This document shows, in pieces, positions 19,505 to 27,881 of a stretch of 64,000 nt of DNA (its first letter is position 1; each line of letters starts with the position of its first letter). Made by a program: the position numbers and the translations under genes. Under the pieces are notes generated by a model, which had not been told where the DNA came from, made no database searches, and saw nothing but the letters and a program-made list of their open reading frames with translations. The DNA is from Paracoccus aestuarii (lineage in GTDB: Bacteria; Pseudomonadota; Alphaproteobacteria; Rhodobacterales; Rhodobacteraceae): assembly GCF_028553885.1 (NCBI RefSeq), contig NZ_CP067169.1, positions 1,383,501 to 1,447,500 of the forward strand, read 5' to 3'.

Positions 19505-22174
19505 TCACGGCTTAAGTCTCGTCTCGTCATACCCTCTCTCCAGTTCCTTGGTCACGACCTTGTCATCGAGCCGACCGATCCGGGAGAAGCTAAACGAACC
19601 CTTCCAAGTTAAGCCAGTGTTTTCGGTTGAGACGTCGGTTCGCGATATCAGAAGCGTCTTTAAGCCCATAGCCAGTGCGCGGCGAAGCAGGTCCTGGACC
19701 TCGGCGATGGTGCTGCGGGCGGGCAGGGCGGGGCTGTGGCCGATGCCGCCGGACAGGAACCCCTGCGCCGCCGCCATCATCGCCAGATGCGCCCCCGCCG
19801 GCAGGTCGCAGGCGAAGACGGCCGCATCGGTGGCGGTGATCGGGGCGCCCTGCAGGGTCGGGCTGCCGCAGACATGGGCATTGGCGGCCGCGATCTGGGC
19901 GGGGGTGAAGCCCAGATGCGCCAGCAGGTCAAACCCGTAATCGGCCAGCCGTTCCTCCGGGATGCCCAAGGTGCCGCGGCAGAAATCCCGGCCCAGGGTC
20001 CATTGGTTGAAGACGCAGCGGATGTCGCGGATGCCCGTCAGGGCGGCCTCGATCCGGGCGATCTGGTCGGGGCCGAAGCCGTGGCCGGCCAATGCTGCAT
20101 GGTTCACATGGGGGGCGCGCGCCAGGCTGGCATGGCCGGTCAGATGGGCGGTGACGGCCCGCGCCTCGGCGCAGCCGAGGCCCAGCATCCGCAGCCCGCT
20201 GCGCAGCGCGGCGCAGGGGGTGCGGCGGTGGCTGCCATCGGGCTGGGGGCGGTCATGGACCAGCGCGGTCGCGGGGGCGATCCCGTCCGTGTCGGCGTCC
20301 AGCAGATGGGTCACCGGCCCCGCTGGCGCGATCGCCGTGGCCTGGGCGTTGCGGAAACCGTGCCGGCGGCCCAGCTCGGCCGCCTGATCCCAGAGCGCGC
20401 GGGCCGTCCCGATCAGCGCCGGATCGGGGCAGGCCGCGGCATCCAGCGGCTGCGCCCCCTGCACCGGCAGGCCTTGGGCGGCGGCGCGGTGCTGGCCGAT
20501 CACCCGCAGCATGGCGGCGCCGTTCCGCGCCCAGCCCGCGAAGGGGCCCGTCCGCGCGGCGATCCGGGCCGATCGCAGATAGGTGGCCCCGGTCATGATC
20601 GCCGTCACCGCCCCGCAGACCGCCCGCCCGGCATCGCCGTCATAGGCCAACCCCATCGCCATCAGCAGCCCGCCCAGATTGGTGTATCCCAGACCCAGGG
20701 GCCGGAAGTCGTGGCTGTTGCGCGCCATCGGGCCGGATGGCGCGCGGGTCATCGAATGCCCGATCTCCAATGTCAGGGCCCAGAGGCCGCAGGCATGGGC
20801 ATAGCCCTCGGCATCGAAGCGGCCATCCGACCAGAAGGCCGCCAGGTTCACCCAGGCCCGGGGGCAGCCCGTATCGTCCAGAAACAGGAAATCCCCCGCC
20901 GGGGCCGATGCCCGGATCGGGCCGTCATGCGGGCAGGTGTGCCAGGCCGCGATGCGGTCGCGGAACTGCAGGGCCGGATCGCCCGCGGCCCAGGCCGCAT
21001 GGCCGATCTGGCGCCACAGCGCCGCCGCCTGGCCGCCGGGGCGTCCTGCCGCCGCCATGAAATCGCAGCCCACCCGCAGCGCCATGGCGCCGGGCGGGAC
21101 GGGCCGGTCATCATCGACCTCGATCCCCGAGATGCCCTGATCGGCCAGCTCCAGCGCGCGGTGCAGCATCCGCTCCGGGATCATCGCGTGGCGCGCGTCC
21201 CGCATCGCCTGCGCCAAGCCGGGGTTGCGGTCGGGCTGGGCCCCGCCCGCGCGGATCGCGGCGAGGATGCGGTTCAGATGGGCCTGATGCAGACGCGCGC
21301 CGGTGCGGCGGCTGGCCCTGCGGTCGTCCTGGGTGACGCGCCAAGCGATCAGATCCTCGGCGCCAGGATGGTCGATGTCGCAGATCACCGCCCGGTCGCG
21401 CGCGCCGCCGGGGGCCAGAACAGCCGCCGCATCGCCCGCCGACAGCAGATCGGCCATCGGCGCCGCGACCCCGCCCAGATTCGTGCCGGTGACGCCGCCT
21501 TGGCGCAGCTGGCGGGCCTCGCGGCGCCACAGGTCGGGCATGGCCTCGGCCTCGGGCGCCGACTGGATCGCCGCGTCCAGCAGTGACGGCCGCATCCAGG
21601 CGTCGTCCGATTGCACCACAGCGCCGGTCCCGGGATCGACATGCCAATGCCCCTCGTCCGGGCAGTCGAGGCCATAGGCCCAGTGCAGCCCCGTCACCGC
21701 CCATTGCCCCATGGCGGGGGCGCCCATCTGGCGGGCCAGCATGTGGCGCATCTCGTCCAGATAGGCCTGCGCCTCGGCCGCATCGGCAAAGCAGCCCGCC
21801 TTCCATCCCCAATAGGTCCAGGCCCCGGCCATGCGGTCGAAGACCTGGCGGGCGCTGGTCTCCGGGATGTGGCGGTCCTGCGGGGGCAGGGCCTCCAGCG
21901 CGGCATGGTCGGGGACGTGGCGCCACAGGAAGGCCGGCACGCCGCGTTCGGGCACGGGCATCAGCCGGGCGGGCACGCCGCGATGGCGCATGGCCCGGCG
22001 GATCAGGATGTCGCAGGCGGTGGTGCTCCAGCCGGCGGGGACCTCGACGGCGTCGCAGGCGGGGGCGGGCAGGTCGGGATCATGGGAGGGGCAGGGGCGC
22101 TGCGCGAAGGCGATGCCGCCATAGGCACCGCCGGTCCGAAGGGTGTATCGCCGCTCGATCGTCATGACCGTCAT
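19505..22174 (-). CDS. NrdJ-like protein: class II ribonucleotide reductase homologue lacking catalytic residues
   Basis: An 889-residue homologue of the adenosylcobalamin-dependent ribonucleotide reductase NrdJ (usually ~1200 residues in this group). Family similarity is clear in VEVPAGWSTTACDILIRRAM, ARQVFDRMAGAWTYWGWKAG, HDFRPLGLGYTNLGGLLMAM and VFNQWTLGRDFC. The catalytic motif NPCSE reads APAGD (424-428): the thiyl Cys is Ala426, its Asn partner Ala424 and the Glu is Asp428. The first redox Cys (HACFIQS in active enzymes) is Ala201; only the second, Cys437 in FLDDTGC, remains. The phosphate loop APTGTIG reads APAGPVT. The C-terminal zinc/TSCPD region is missing; from about residue 840 the coding DNA drops to ~50% GC and the tail (SRTDVSTENTGLTWKGSFSF onward) looks unrelated. 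It can hardly reduce ribonucleotides; a role is unknown. A second ATG nine bases in is an alternative start. Confidence 0.8.
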   Translation of the reverse strand: MTVMTIERRYTLRTGGAYGGIAFAQRPCPSHDPDLPAPACDAVEVPAGWSTTACDILIRRAMRHRGVPARLMPVPERGVPAFLWRHVPDHAALEALPPQDRHIPETSARQVFDRMAGAWTYWGWKAGCFADAAEAQAYLDEMRHMLARQMGAPAMGQWAVTGLHWAYGLDCPDEGHWHVDPGTGAVVQSDDAWMRPSLLDAAIQSAPEAEAMPDLWRREARQLRQGGVTGTNLGGVAAPMADLLSAGDAAAVLAPGGARDRAVICDIDHPGAEDLIAWRVTQDDRRASRRTGARLHQAHLNRILAAIRAGGAQPDRNPGLAQAMRDARHAMIPERMLHRALELADQGISGIEVDDDRPVPPGAMALRVGCDFMAAAGRPGGQAAALWRQIGHAAWAAGDPALQFRDRIAAWHTCPHDGPIRASAPAGDFLFLDDTGCPRAWVNLAAFWSDGRFDAEGYAHACGLWALTLEIGHSMTRAPSGPMARNSHDFRPLGLGYTNLGGLLMAMGLAYDGDAGRAVCGAVTAIMTGATYLRSARIAARTGPFAGWARNGAAMLRVIGQHRAAAQGLPVQGAQPLDAAACPDPALIGTARALWDQAAELGRRHGFRNAQATAIAPAGPVTHLLDADTDGIAPATALVHDRPQPDGSHRRTPCAALRSGLRMLGLGCAEARAVTAHLTGHASLARAPHVNHAALAGHGFGPDQIARIEAALTGIRDIRCVFNQWTLGRDFCRGTLGIPEERLADYGFDLLAHLGFTPAQIAAANAHVCGSPTLQGAPITATDAAVFACDLPAGAHLAMMAAAQGFLSGGIGHSPALPARSTIAEVQDLLRRALAMGLKTLLISRTDVSTENTGLTWKGSFSFSRIGRLDDKVVTKELERGYDETRLKP

Positions 22175-22474
22175 CCTGCCTTGCCCTGCCGTTCGGGCGC
22201 GCGCTGCGCCATGTCGGCTTTTCGGGCAGGGTGGCGGGCCAAGCCCCTGTGATCAAGGCAAAAAACCCTGTCATGGCAGGCGCTTGGCCGTTGACAGGCG
22301 GCCCGTGCCGCGCGGGTCGGATTCGCGCACAGGGCGGGCGGGGGATGCGATGCGGGGGCGGGGGATATCGGTGCTTTGGCCGTCATATCAGGGGGATGGC
22401 GCGGGCTGTCCCCAGCTTGTCCACAGGCTTATCCGGGACTGGTCCCGGACTTGCCAACATCCGATGCAAAACTG
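22175..22474. other. Intergenic region between the cyclo-ligase and NrdJ-like genes
   Basis: About 300 bp without a gene. It contains a perfect hairpin TCCGGGAC-TG-GTCCCGGA (22432-22449), without a T run, 25 bp after the cyclo-ligase stop, and a C/G-rich stretch. I saw no recognisable cobalamin riboswitch or NrdR-box pair upstream of the NrdJ-like gene. 6S RNA is often near this cyclo-ligase gene in proteobacteria, but I could not identify it here. Confidence 0.5.
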
Positions 22475-23028
22475 TCACGCAGGGCGGTTTTTCGCCACCG
22501 GCGTCACGATCCCCCGATCGGTGACGACCAGATCCAGCGGCTGGTCATGGGGACCCGCGGGAATCGCCCCGACCTGCTGGCAGGCGAAGGCCAGCCCGAT
22601 CGCCGTCACCGGCCCCCGCGCCCGCAGCGCCTGCAGCGTCCGGTCATAGAACCCCCCGCCATAGCCCAAGCGGTGCCCCGCCGCGTCATAACCCGCCAAG
22701 GGCACGATGACCACGCGCGGCAGCCCTTCGGGACAGCGGGCCGGGGGTGGGCGGTGCCCAGGGGGCCGGGCTCCAGCGGCTCGCCCCGCCACAGGCGGAA
22801 GGTCAGGGGGTGGTCGCGCGCAGTGACCACGGGCAGCAGCAGCGGGCCGTCATGCGCCCGCATGGCGGGGCGGGGATCGGCCTCGTCCCGGATCGGCCAG
22901 TATCCGGCCAGCGCCGCCCCCGCATGGGGCGCCAAGGCCGCGCGCAGGTGGCGGTCCAGCGCCGCCGCATCCCCCCCGGCCGCGCGGGCGGCCAGGGCCT
23001 GGGCGCGCAAGGCGGGTTTGTCGGTCAT
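22475..23028 (-). pseudogene. 5-formyltetrahydrofolate cyclo-ligase, single frameshift
   Basis: The enzyme (YgfA/FthC/MTHFS) converts 5-formyl-THF to 5,10-methenyl-THF with ATP. The first frame (from 23028) gives MTDKPALRAQALAARAAGGD to PLTFRLWRGEPLEPGPLGTA. The second frame gives PEGLPRVVIVPLAGYDAAGH, then RLGYGGGFYDRTL, the signature of the family, to the stop at 22475. The change of frame falls near 22740-22755, in a G/C homopolymer-rich stretch. One added base would restore about 184 residues, the normal size. It is either a real frameshift or a sequencing error. It overlaps the mgtE stop by four bases, so both are in one transcript. Confidence 0.85.
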
Positions 23029-24425
23029 ATCAGGATCAGCGTGGCCAGCCCCAGGAAGGCGAAGAAGCCCATCACATCCGTCATCGTGGTCACGAAGGTT
23101 CCCGAGGCCAGGGCCGGGTCCAGCCCCATCTTGTTCAGGCCCAAGGGCACCAGCACCCCGCCAAGCGCCGCGACGATCTGGTTGGCGATCATCGCCAGGC
23201 CCAGCACGACGCCCAGGTTCACGTCGCGGAAGATCAACGTCCCCGCCAGGCCCAGGATCAGCGCCAGCCCCAGCCCGTTCAGCATCCCCGCGCCCAGTTC
23301 GCGCATCACGACCCGGCGGGCGTTGGACCGGTTCAGGTCACGCGTGGCCAGCGCGCGCACCGCGACGGCCAGCGACTGCGTGCCCGCGATGCCGCCGGTC
23401 GAGGCGACGATGGGCATCAGCGCGGCCAAGGCGACCAGCTGTTCGATCGTCGCCTCGAACTGGGTGATGACGATGGCCGACAGCGACGCGGTGAACAGGT
23501 TGATGACCAGCCAGGGCAGGCGCTGGCGCGCGGTGGTGACCGGCCCGTCCGAGACGTGGCTTTCGTCATTGACCCCGGCCAGGCGCAGGATGTCCTCCTC
23601 GTGCTCCTCGTCGAGGACGGCCATGGCGTCGTCGATGGTGATGACGCCCACCAGCCGGTCATCGGCATCCACCACCGGGGCCGAGATCAGGTGATACTGG
23701 TTGAACATGTAGGCGACATCGGCATCCTTGGCCATGACGCTGACGGTGCGGAAGCTGTCCTCGGCCAACGACCGCAGCGGCATGTCGCGCCGCGCCGCCA
23801 ACAGCCGCCCGAGCGTGACATAGCCCGTCGGATGGCGCCGCGGATCGACCAGGATGATGTGATAGAACTGTTCGGGCAGCCATTCCTCGGCGCGGATGAA
23901 GTCGATCGTGTCGCCGACGGTCCAGTGTTCGGGCGCGGTCACCACCTCGGACTGCATCAGGCGGCCGGCGGAATAGTCGGGATAGGTCAGCGACTGCTGG
24001 ACGGCGGCGCGGTCGCTGTCGTCCAGGGCGGCCAGGATCTCGGCCCGTTCGGGTTCGTCCAGATCCTCGATCAGGTCGACGACGTCGTCGCTGTCCATCT
24101 CGCGCACGGCATCGGCCAGAACGCCGCGGGGCAGCTGTTCGACCACGTCCTCGCGGATCGATTCGTCGATCTCGGACAGGATCTCGCCGTCGATCTCGTC
24201 GGCATAGAGCTCCAGCAGCAGGCGCCGCCGGGCGGGGGCCAGGCGTTCGATGATGTCGGCGATGTCGGCGGCATGCAGCGGGTCCAGCGAGGCATGCAGC
24301 GCGACCCGGTCGTCGGCCTCGATGGCGGCGTCGATCTGGGCCAGCATCTCGGGGCCGGGGCCGAAATCGTCGTCGTCGCGGTCCGGTGCGGTCCTGGTCT
24401 TTTCGCTGCGCGTCGGTTCGGCCAT
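23025..24425 (-). CDS. mgtE: MgtE magnesium transporter
   Basis: Inner-membrane Mg2+ channel gated by cytoplasmic Mg2+. The 466 residues comprise an N-terminal helical MgtE_N domain (~35-135, with DEPERAEILAALDDSDRAAV), two CBS domains (~140-265, with VGVITIDDAMAVLDEEHEED), a connecting helix and five C-terminal transmembrane helices from about residue 290. The pore-region sequence VASTGGIAGTQSLAVAVRAL, including the GG..G.Q pattern, is typical. The very acidic N-terminus (PDRDDDDFGPGPEM) is common in this group. It is upstream of the cyclo-ligase on the same strand, with stop and start overlapping. Confidence 0.95.
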   Translation of the reverse strand: MAEPTRSEKTRTAPDRDDDDFGPGPEMLAQIDAAIEADDRVALHASLDPLHAADIADIIERLAPARRRLLLELYADEIDGEILSEIDESIREDVVEQLPRGVLADAVREMDSDDVVDLIEDLDEPERAEILAALDDSDRAAVQQSLTYPDYSAGRLMQSEVVTAPEHWTVGDTIDFIRAEEWLPEQFYHIILVDPRRHPTGYVTLGRLLAARRDMPLRSLAEDSFRTVSVMAKDADVAYMFNQYHLISAPVVDADDRLVGVITIDDAMAVLDEEHEEDILRLAGVNDESHVSDGPVTTARQRLPWLVINLFTASLSAIVITQFEATIEQLVALAALMPIVASTGGIAGTQSLAVAVRALATRDLNRSNARRVVMRELGAGMLNGLGLALILGLAGTLIFRDVNLGVVLGLAMIANQIVAALGGVLVPLGLNKMGLDPALASGTFVTTMTDVMGFFAFLGLATLILI

Positions 24426-24468
24426 GGATGCCCCCTTCGTTCGGTTCGGGTGGTGGGATGGTGGCCTC

Positions 24469-25254
24469 TCAGCCGTTCAGCAGGTCCAGTGCGGCGCGGT
24501 GCAGTGCGGGCGTGGCGGCGGCGATCACCTGGCCGCCCTGATGCGCGGGCCCGCCCTGCCAGTCGGTGACGATGCCGCCCGCCGCCCGGACCACGGCCAT
24601 GGGTCCGGCGATGTCATAGCTCTGCAGGCCCGCCTCGATCACCAGATCCACCTGGCCCAAGGCCAGCAGCCCATAGGCATAGCAGTCCAGCCCATAGCGG
24701 GTCAGCCGCACGCGGCCCGCCACGCGGCCGAAGGCCTGCGCCTCGGCCGGGGTGCCGATTTCGGGAAAGGTGGTCATCAGCGTCGCCGCGGCCAGGTCGG
24801 TCGTGGCGCGCACGGCCAGGGGGCGGTCGTCATTGCCGCGGGTCAGCCGCGCCCGGCCCAGCCCGCCCTCGAACCGTTCGCCGGTATAGGGCTGGTCGAT
24901 CAGGCCATAGATCACGTCCCGCCCGTCCGACAGGCCGATCAGCACGCCCCAGCTTGCCGCGCCGCAGAGAAATGCGCGCGTTCCGTCGATCGGGTCCAGG
25001 ATCCAGGTCAGGCCGGATGTGCCCTCGGTCGCGCCGAATTCCTCGCCCAGGATGGCGTCCTGGGGGCGGTGGCGGGCCAGGACGGCGCGCATCGCCTGTT
25101 CGGCGTCGCGATCGGCCTGGGTGACGGGGTCGAAATCGGCGGGGCGCTTGTTGTCGGCGTTCAGCTCTGCATGGCGGAACCAGGGCAGGATGGCCGCGCG
25201 TGCCGCATCGGCCATCAGATGGGCGGTGCGGATGATGGTCGCGTGATCCTGCAT
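24469..25254 (-). CDS. hisN: Histidinol-phosphatase-like inositol monophosphatase family enzyme
   Basis: A 261-residue Mg2+-dependent phosphatase of the IMPase fold. Metal-binding motifs GEEFG and WILDPIDGTRAF (DPIDGT signature) and the C-terminal GLQSYDIAGPMAVVRAAGG (the WDxAA-type motif) are visible. In Rhodobacterales the closest family members act as histidinol-phosphate phosphatase (HisN) in histidine synthesis; inositol or nucleotide phosphatase activity cannot be excluded. The sequence GLDCYAYGLLALGQVDLVIE matches HisN proteins. It is separated by 139 bp from the XRE regulator upstream and 43 bp from mgtE downstream. Confidence 0.85.
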   Translation of the reverse strand: MQDHATIIRTAHLMADAARAAILPWFRHAELNADNKRPADFDPVTQADRDAEQAMRAVLARHRPQDAILGEEFGATEGTSGLTWILDPIDGTRAFLCGAASWGVLIGLSDGRDVIYGLIDQPYTGERFEGGLGRARLTRGNDDRPLAVRATTDLAAATLMTTFPEIGTPAEAQAFGRVAGRVRLTRYGLDCYAYGLLALGQVDLVIEAGLQSYDIAGPMAVVRAAGGIVTDWQGGPAHQGGQVIAAATPALHRAALDLLNG

Positions 25255-25327
25255 GGCCGGCCCTCTTCCAACGGTCCGGGACGGTTTAATCCGAAACCGG
25301 GGCGATGGGCCAGAGGCCGTCGCGGGG

Positions 25328-25362
25328 CTGTCGTCCGGCGGTCACACGGCGCCGGACGACAG
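25328..25362 (-). terminator. Strong hairpin between the XRE regulator and hisN
   Basis: A perfect 12-bp inverted repeat, CTGTCGTCCGGC and GCCGGACGACAG, enclosing an 11-base loop. It lies about 30 bp past the stop of the XRE gene (minus strand). No T run follows on either strand, so it could be a weak terminator, an attenuator or a protein-binding site. Confidence 0.4.
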
Positions 25363-25393
25363 GATATCAGCCGCCTTCTGGCGGGCGCGGCAG

Positions 25394-25753
25394 TCAGGCC
25401 GCGTCGGACAGGACCCGCGCCAGCTCGAAGATCTGGCGGCGCTGCGCCTCGGGCATCGCGTAATAGGCGCGCACCAGCTGCAGCGCCTCCTTGTCGGCGA
25501 AGATGTCGCCTTCGATGACGCCGGGAACCTCGCCCTCGTGCAGCCCCTCGAAGAAGAAGCTGACGGGCACGTCGACCGCGCGGGCGATATCCCATAGGCG
25601 CGACGCCGAGACCCGGTTCATCCCGGTCTCGTATTTCTGGATCTGCTGGAACTTGATGCCGACCTTGTCGGCCAGCTGTTGTTGGGTCATCCCGATCATC
25701 CAGCGGCGATGGCGGATACGCTTACCAACGTGAACATCTACACTATGCTTCAT
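25394..25753 (-). CDS. XRE-family transcriptional regulator
   Basis: A 119-residue DNA-binding protein with an N-terminal HTH_3 domain: VGKRIRHRRWMIGMTQQQLA, then KVGIKFQQIQKYETGMNRVS and ASRLWDIARAVDVPVSFFFE. The C-terminal half is acidic and helical, as in the conserved alphaproteobacterial regulators of this type. The ATG at 25753 (MKHSVDVHVGKRI) was preferred over the in-frame ATG at 25771 because it has AGAGG upstream at a good distance and matches the usual N-terminus. It is divergent from the quinone oxidoreductase gene, about 200 bp away, and so may control it; this is conjecture. Confidence 0.88.
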   Translation of the reverse strand: MKHSVDVHVGKRIRHRRWMIGMTQQQLADKVGIKFQQIQKYETGMNRVSASRLWDIARAVDVPVSFFFEGLHEGEVPGVIEGDIFADKEALQLVRAYYAMPEAQRRQIFELARVLSDAA

Positions 25754-25954
25754 TGCCACGACCTCTTGCAATCTAGGGATGCCTTAACGCGGCGAGGTTC
25801 GCTTTTCGAGTGAGAACTTGGTTAACACCCCCCGTTCTGCCGAAAAAGACAGGTCACGACATATCCGGAAAGACATGTTTGCGCCGGGCGTTGACAGCGA
25901 GTGTCGCGCACCGGACAGAATGCGAACGACCTTACCAGCGACAGGAAGCCATCC

Positions 25955-26923
25955 ATGACCGACATGATTCGCGCAGCCATGATCGAGGCCCTGGGCCAGG
26001 ACCCCGTCATCCGCACCATCCCCGCGCCCGCCCCGCAGGCCGGTCGGGTGCTGGTGCGGATGGCCGCCTCGGCACTGAATTTCGCGGATCTGCTGAAGGC
26101 CCGGGGCCAGTATCAGGAACCTGCCGACCCGCCCTTCGTGCCGGGGCTGGAGGGGGCGGGCACCATCCTGTCGGCCGGCGGCTGCCCGGGGCTGGAGGCG
26201 GGGATGCGCGTGGTCGTCTCGGCCCCGGGGACCATGGCCGAACAGGTGCTGGTCGATCCTCAGGCGGTCCAGCCGATGCCCGATGCGATGGGCTGGGACC
26301 AGGCGGCGGGGTTCCAGGTGGCTTATGGGACCAGTCACCTGGCCTTGGCGGGTCGCGGGGGCTTGGCAGAGGGGGACCGGCTGGTCGTTCTGGGGGCCGC
26401 GGGCGGGGTCGGCCTGACCGCGGTCGAGATCGGCGCCGCGATGGGCGCGCATGTGGTCGCGGTGGCGCGCGGGGCCGACAAGCTGGAGGTCGCGCGCCGC
26501 GCGGGCGCGGCCGAGGGGATCGACAGCGCCGACTGCCCCGATCTGCGTGCGGCGTTGCGGGCGCTGGGCGGGGCGGATGTCGTCTATGACCCCGTGGGCG
26601 CCGAGCCGGGCGAGGCCGCCTTCGGCGCGCTGCGTCCGGGGGGGCGGTTCCTGGCCATCGGCTTTGCCGGCGGCCGTCCGCCCACGCTGCCCCTGAACCA
26701 TGCGCTGGTCAAGAACATCGCCATTCACGGATTCTACTGGGGGGGCTATCGCAGCCTGGATCCCCAGGCCCTGCAGGGCAGCATGTGCGCGCTGTTCGAC
26801 CTGTTCGAGGCCGGCCGGCTGAGCCCCGTGGCAGGGGACGTGCTGCCCTTGGATCAGGTCGCGCGGGGCTTTGGCCTGCTGCGGGACCGCAAAAGCGTGG
26901 GCAAGGTCGTGATAACCCTGTGA
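25955..26923 (+). CDS. NADPH:quinone oxidoreductase-family (zinc-free MDR) protein
   Basis: A 322-residue medium-chain reductase with an N-terminal GroES-like domain (FADLLKARGQYQEPADPPFV, then PGLEGAGTI) and a Rossmann domain with VLGAAGGVGLTAVEIGAAMG. No structural or catalytic zinc ligands are visible, as in QOR/CrtI-type enzymes. The segment NIAIHGFYWGGYRSLDPQAL is typical of the family called NADPH:quinone oxidoreductase in Rhodobacterales. The start ATG at 25955 is preceded by AGGAA; an upstream in-frame start (25901) lacks that support. It reduces quinones or enoyl-type substrates; the natural substrate is not known. Confidence 0.88.
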   Translation: MTDMIRAAMIEALGQDPVIRTIPAPAPQAGRVLVRMAASALNFADLLKARGQYQEPADPPFVPGLEGAGTILSAGGCPGLEAGMRVVVSAPGTMAEQVLVDPQAVQPMPDAMGWDQAAGFQVAYGTSHLALAGRGGLAEGDRLVVLGAAGGVGLTAVEIGAAMGAHVVAVARGADKLEVARRAGAAEGIDSADCPDLRAALRALGGADVVYDPVGAEPGEAAFGALRPGGRFLAIGFAGGRPPTLPLNHALVKNIAIHGFYWGGYRSLDPQALQGSMCALFDLFEAGRLSPVAGDVLPLDQVARGFGLLRDRKSVGKVVITL

Positions 26924-26962
26924 ACAGCGTGTGAAACCGGGCGATTTCGGGTCGGTCCAGCA

Positions 26963-26991
26963 TTGAAAATCGGCGAAAACCATCCGATATT
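26963..26991 (+). promoter_or_regulatory. Candidate promoter of the Bax-inhibitor-1 gene
   Basis: TTGAAA (26963-26968), a 17-bp spacer and GATATT (26986-26991) precede the gene by about 50 bases. It fits a housekeeping promoter reasonably; it is a pattern match only. Confidence 0.35.
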
Positions 26992-27039
26992 GCGGGCAGG
27001 CCGGGCCTGACCCGGAACGCCGTTCAAGGGGAGTTTTCG

Positions 27040-27786
27040 ATGGCAGATTACAACACTTACCGCACCGCGCAGGGCGTCGGCACCCGCCAGGCGGTGGTTG
27101 ACGAGGGCCTGCGGGCCTACATGAACAAGGTTTATGGGCTGATGGCGGTCGGCATGGGTGTGACTGCCGTCGCTGCCTATGGCATCTCGACCGCCGCCGT
27201 CACGGCGGATGGCCAGCTGACCGCGCTGGGCGCGGCGATCTACACCTCGCCGCTGCGCTGGGTGATCATGTTCGCGCCGCTGCTGATGGTCTTTGCCTTC
27301 GGCGCCGCGATCAACCGGCTGTCCGTGTCGGCCGCGACCGGGGTCTTCTATGGCTTCGCCGCGCTGATGGGGCTGTCGATCAGCTCGATCTTCCTGGTCT
27401 ACACGCCCTTCTCGATCGTCCAGACCTTCCTGGTGACGGCCATCGCCTTCGCGGGCCTGTCGCTCTGGGGCTACACGACCAAGAAGGACCTGTCGGGCTG
27501 GGGCACCTTCCTGCTGATGGGCCTGATCGGCCTGATCGTGGCCTCGATCGTGAACATCTTCATCGCCTCCTCGGCCATGCAGTTCGCGATCTCGGTCATC
27601 GGCGTGCTGATCTTCGCGGGCCTGACCGCCTATGACACGCAGAACATCAAGAACACCTATCTGCAGATGGCCGGTTCGGATGCCGATTTTCTGGGCAAGA
27701 CCGCGATCATGGGTGCGTTGCGCCTGTATCTGGACTTCCTGAACCTGTTCATGTTCCTGCTGCAGTTCATGGGCAACCGCGAGTGA
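27040..27786 (+). CDS. Bax inhibitor-1 family membrane protein (YccA/YbhL-like)
   Basis: An integral membrane protein of 248 residues with seven hydrophobic segments. Family motifs include YMNKVYGLMAVGMGVTAVAA, RLSVSAATGVFYGFAALMGL and the C-terminal FAGLTAYDTQNIKNTYLQMA with LRLYLDFLNLFMFLLQFMGN. Bacterial members (YbhL, YccA, BsYetJ) act as pH-sensitive Ca2+ leak channels or FtsH modulators. The conserved aspartates thought to gate BsYetJ correspond to the AYDTQ and LYLDFLN regions, both present. It has a GGGGAG ribosome-binding site and its own terminator, so it is a single-gene unit. Confidence 0.93.
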   Translation: MADYNTYRTAQGVGTRQAVVDEGLRAYMNKVYGLMAVGMGVTAVAAYGISTAAVTADGQLTALGAAIYTSPLRWVIMFAPLLMVFAFGAAINRLSVSAATGVFYGFAALMGLSISSIFLVYTPFSIVQTFLVTAIAFAGLSLWGYTTKKDLSGWGTFLLMGLIGLIVASIVNIFIASSAMQFAISVIGVLIFAGLTAYDTQNIKNTYLQMAGSDADFLGKTAIMGALRLYLDFLNLFMFLLQFMGNRE

Positions 27787-27810
27787 TCGCGCCACAGCCC
27801 ACATGACATC

Positions 27811-27843
27811 GCCCCGTCGCAGACCCTGCGGCGGGGCTTTTTC
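27811..27843 (+). terminator. Rho-independent terminator after the Bax-inhibitor-1 gene
   Basis: An 11-bp stem GCCCCGTCGCA / TGCGGCGGGGC (one G-T wobble) around a five-base loop, followed by TTTTTC. It lies 24 bases after the stop codon. Confidence 0.85.
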
Positions 27844-27881
27844 GTGGCGGATGATGCAGGGGAGAATGGGGGGAATGGGGT

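Noticed and set aside
22400..22440. TTGTCCACAGGCTTATCC, resembling DnaA boxes
   Set aside because: It is one near-match (TTGTCCACA) without a cluster of boxes or an AT-rich unwinding region; not an origin.
22175..22474. A possible 6S RNA or cobalamin riboswitch near the cyclo-ligase and NrdJ-like genes
   Set aside because: Both would be sensible from context, but I could not find the conserved core of either in the sequence.
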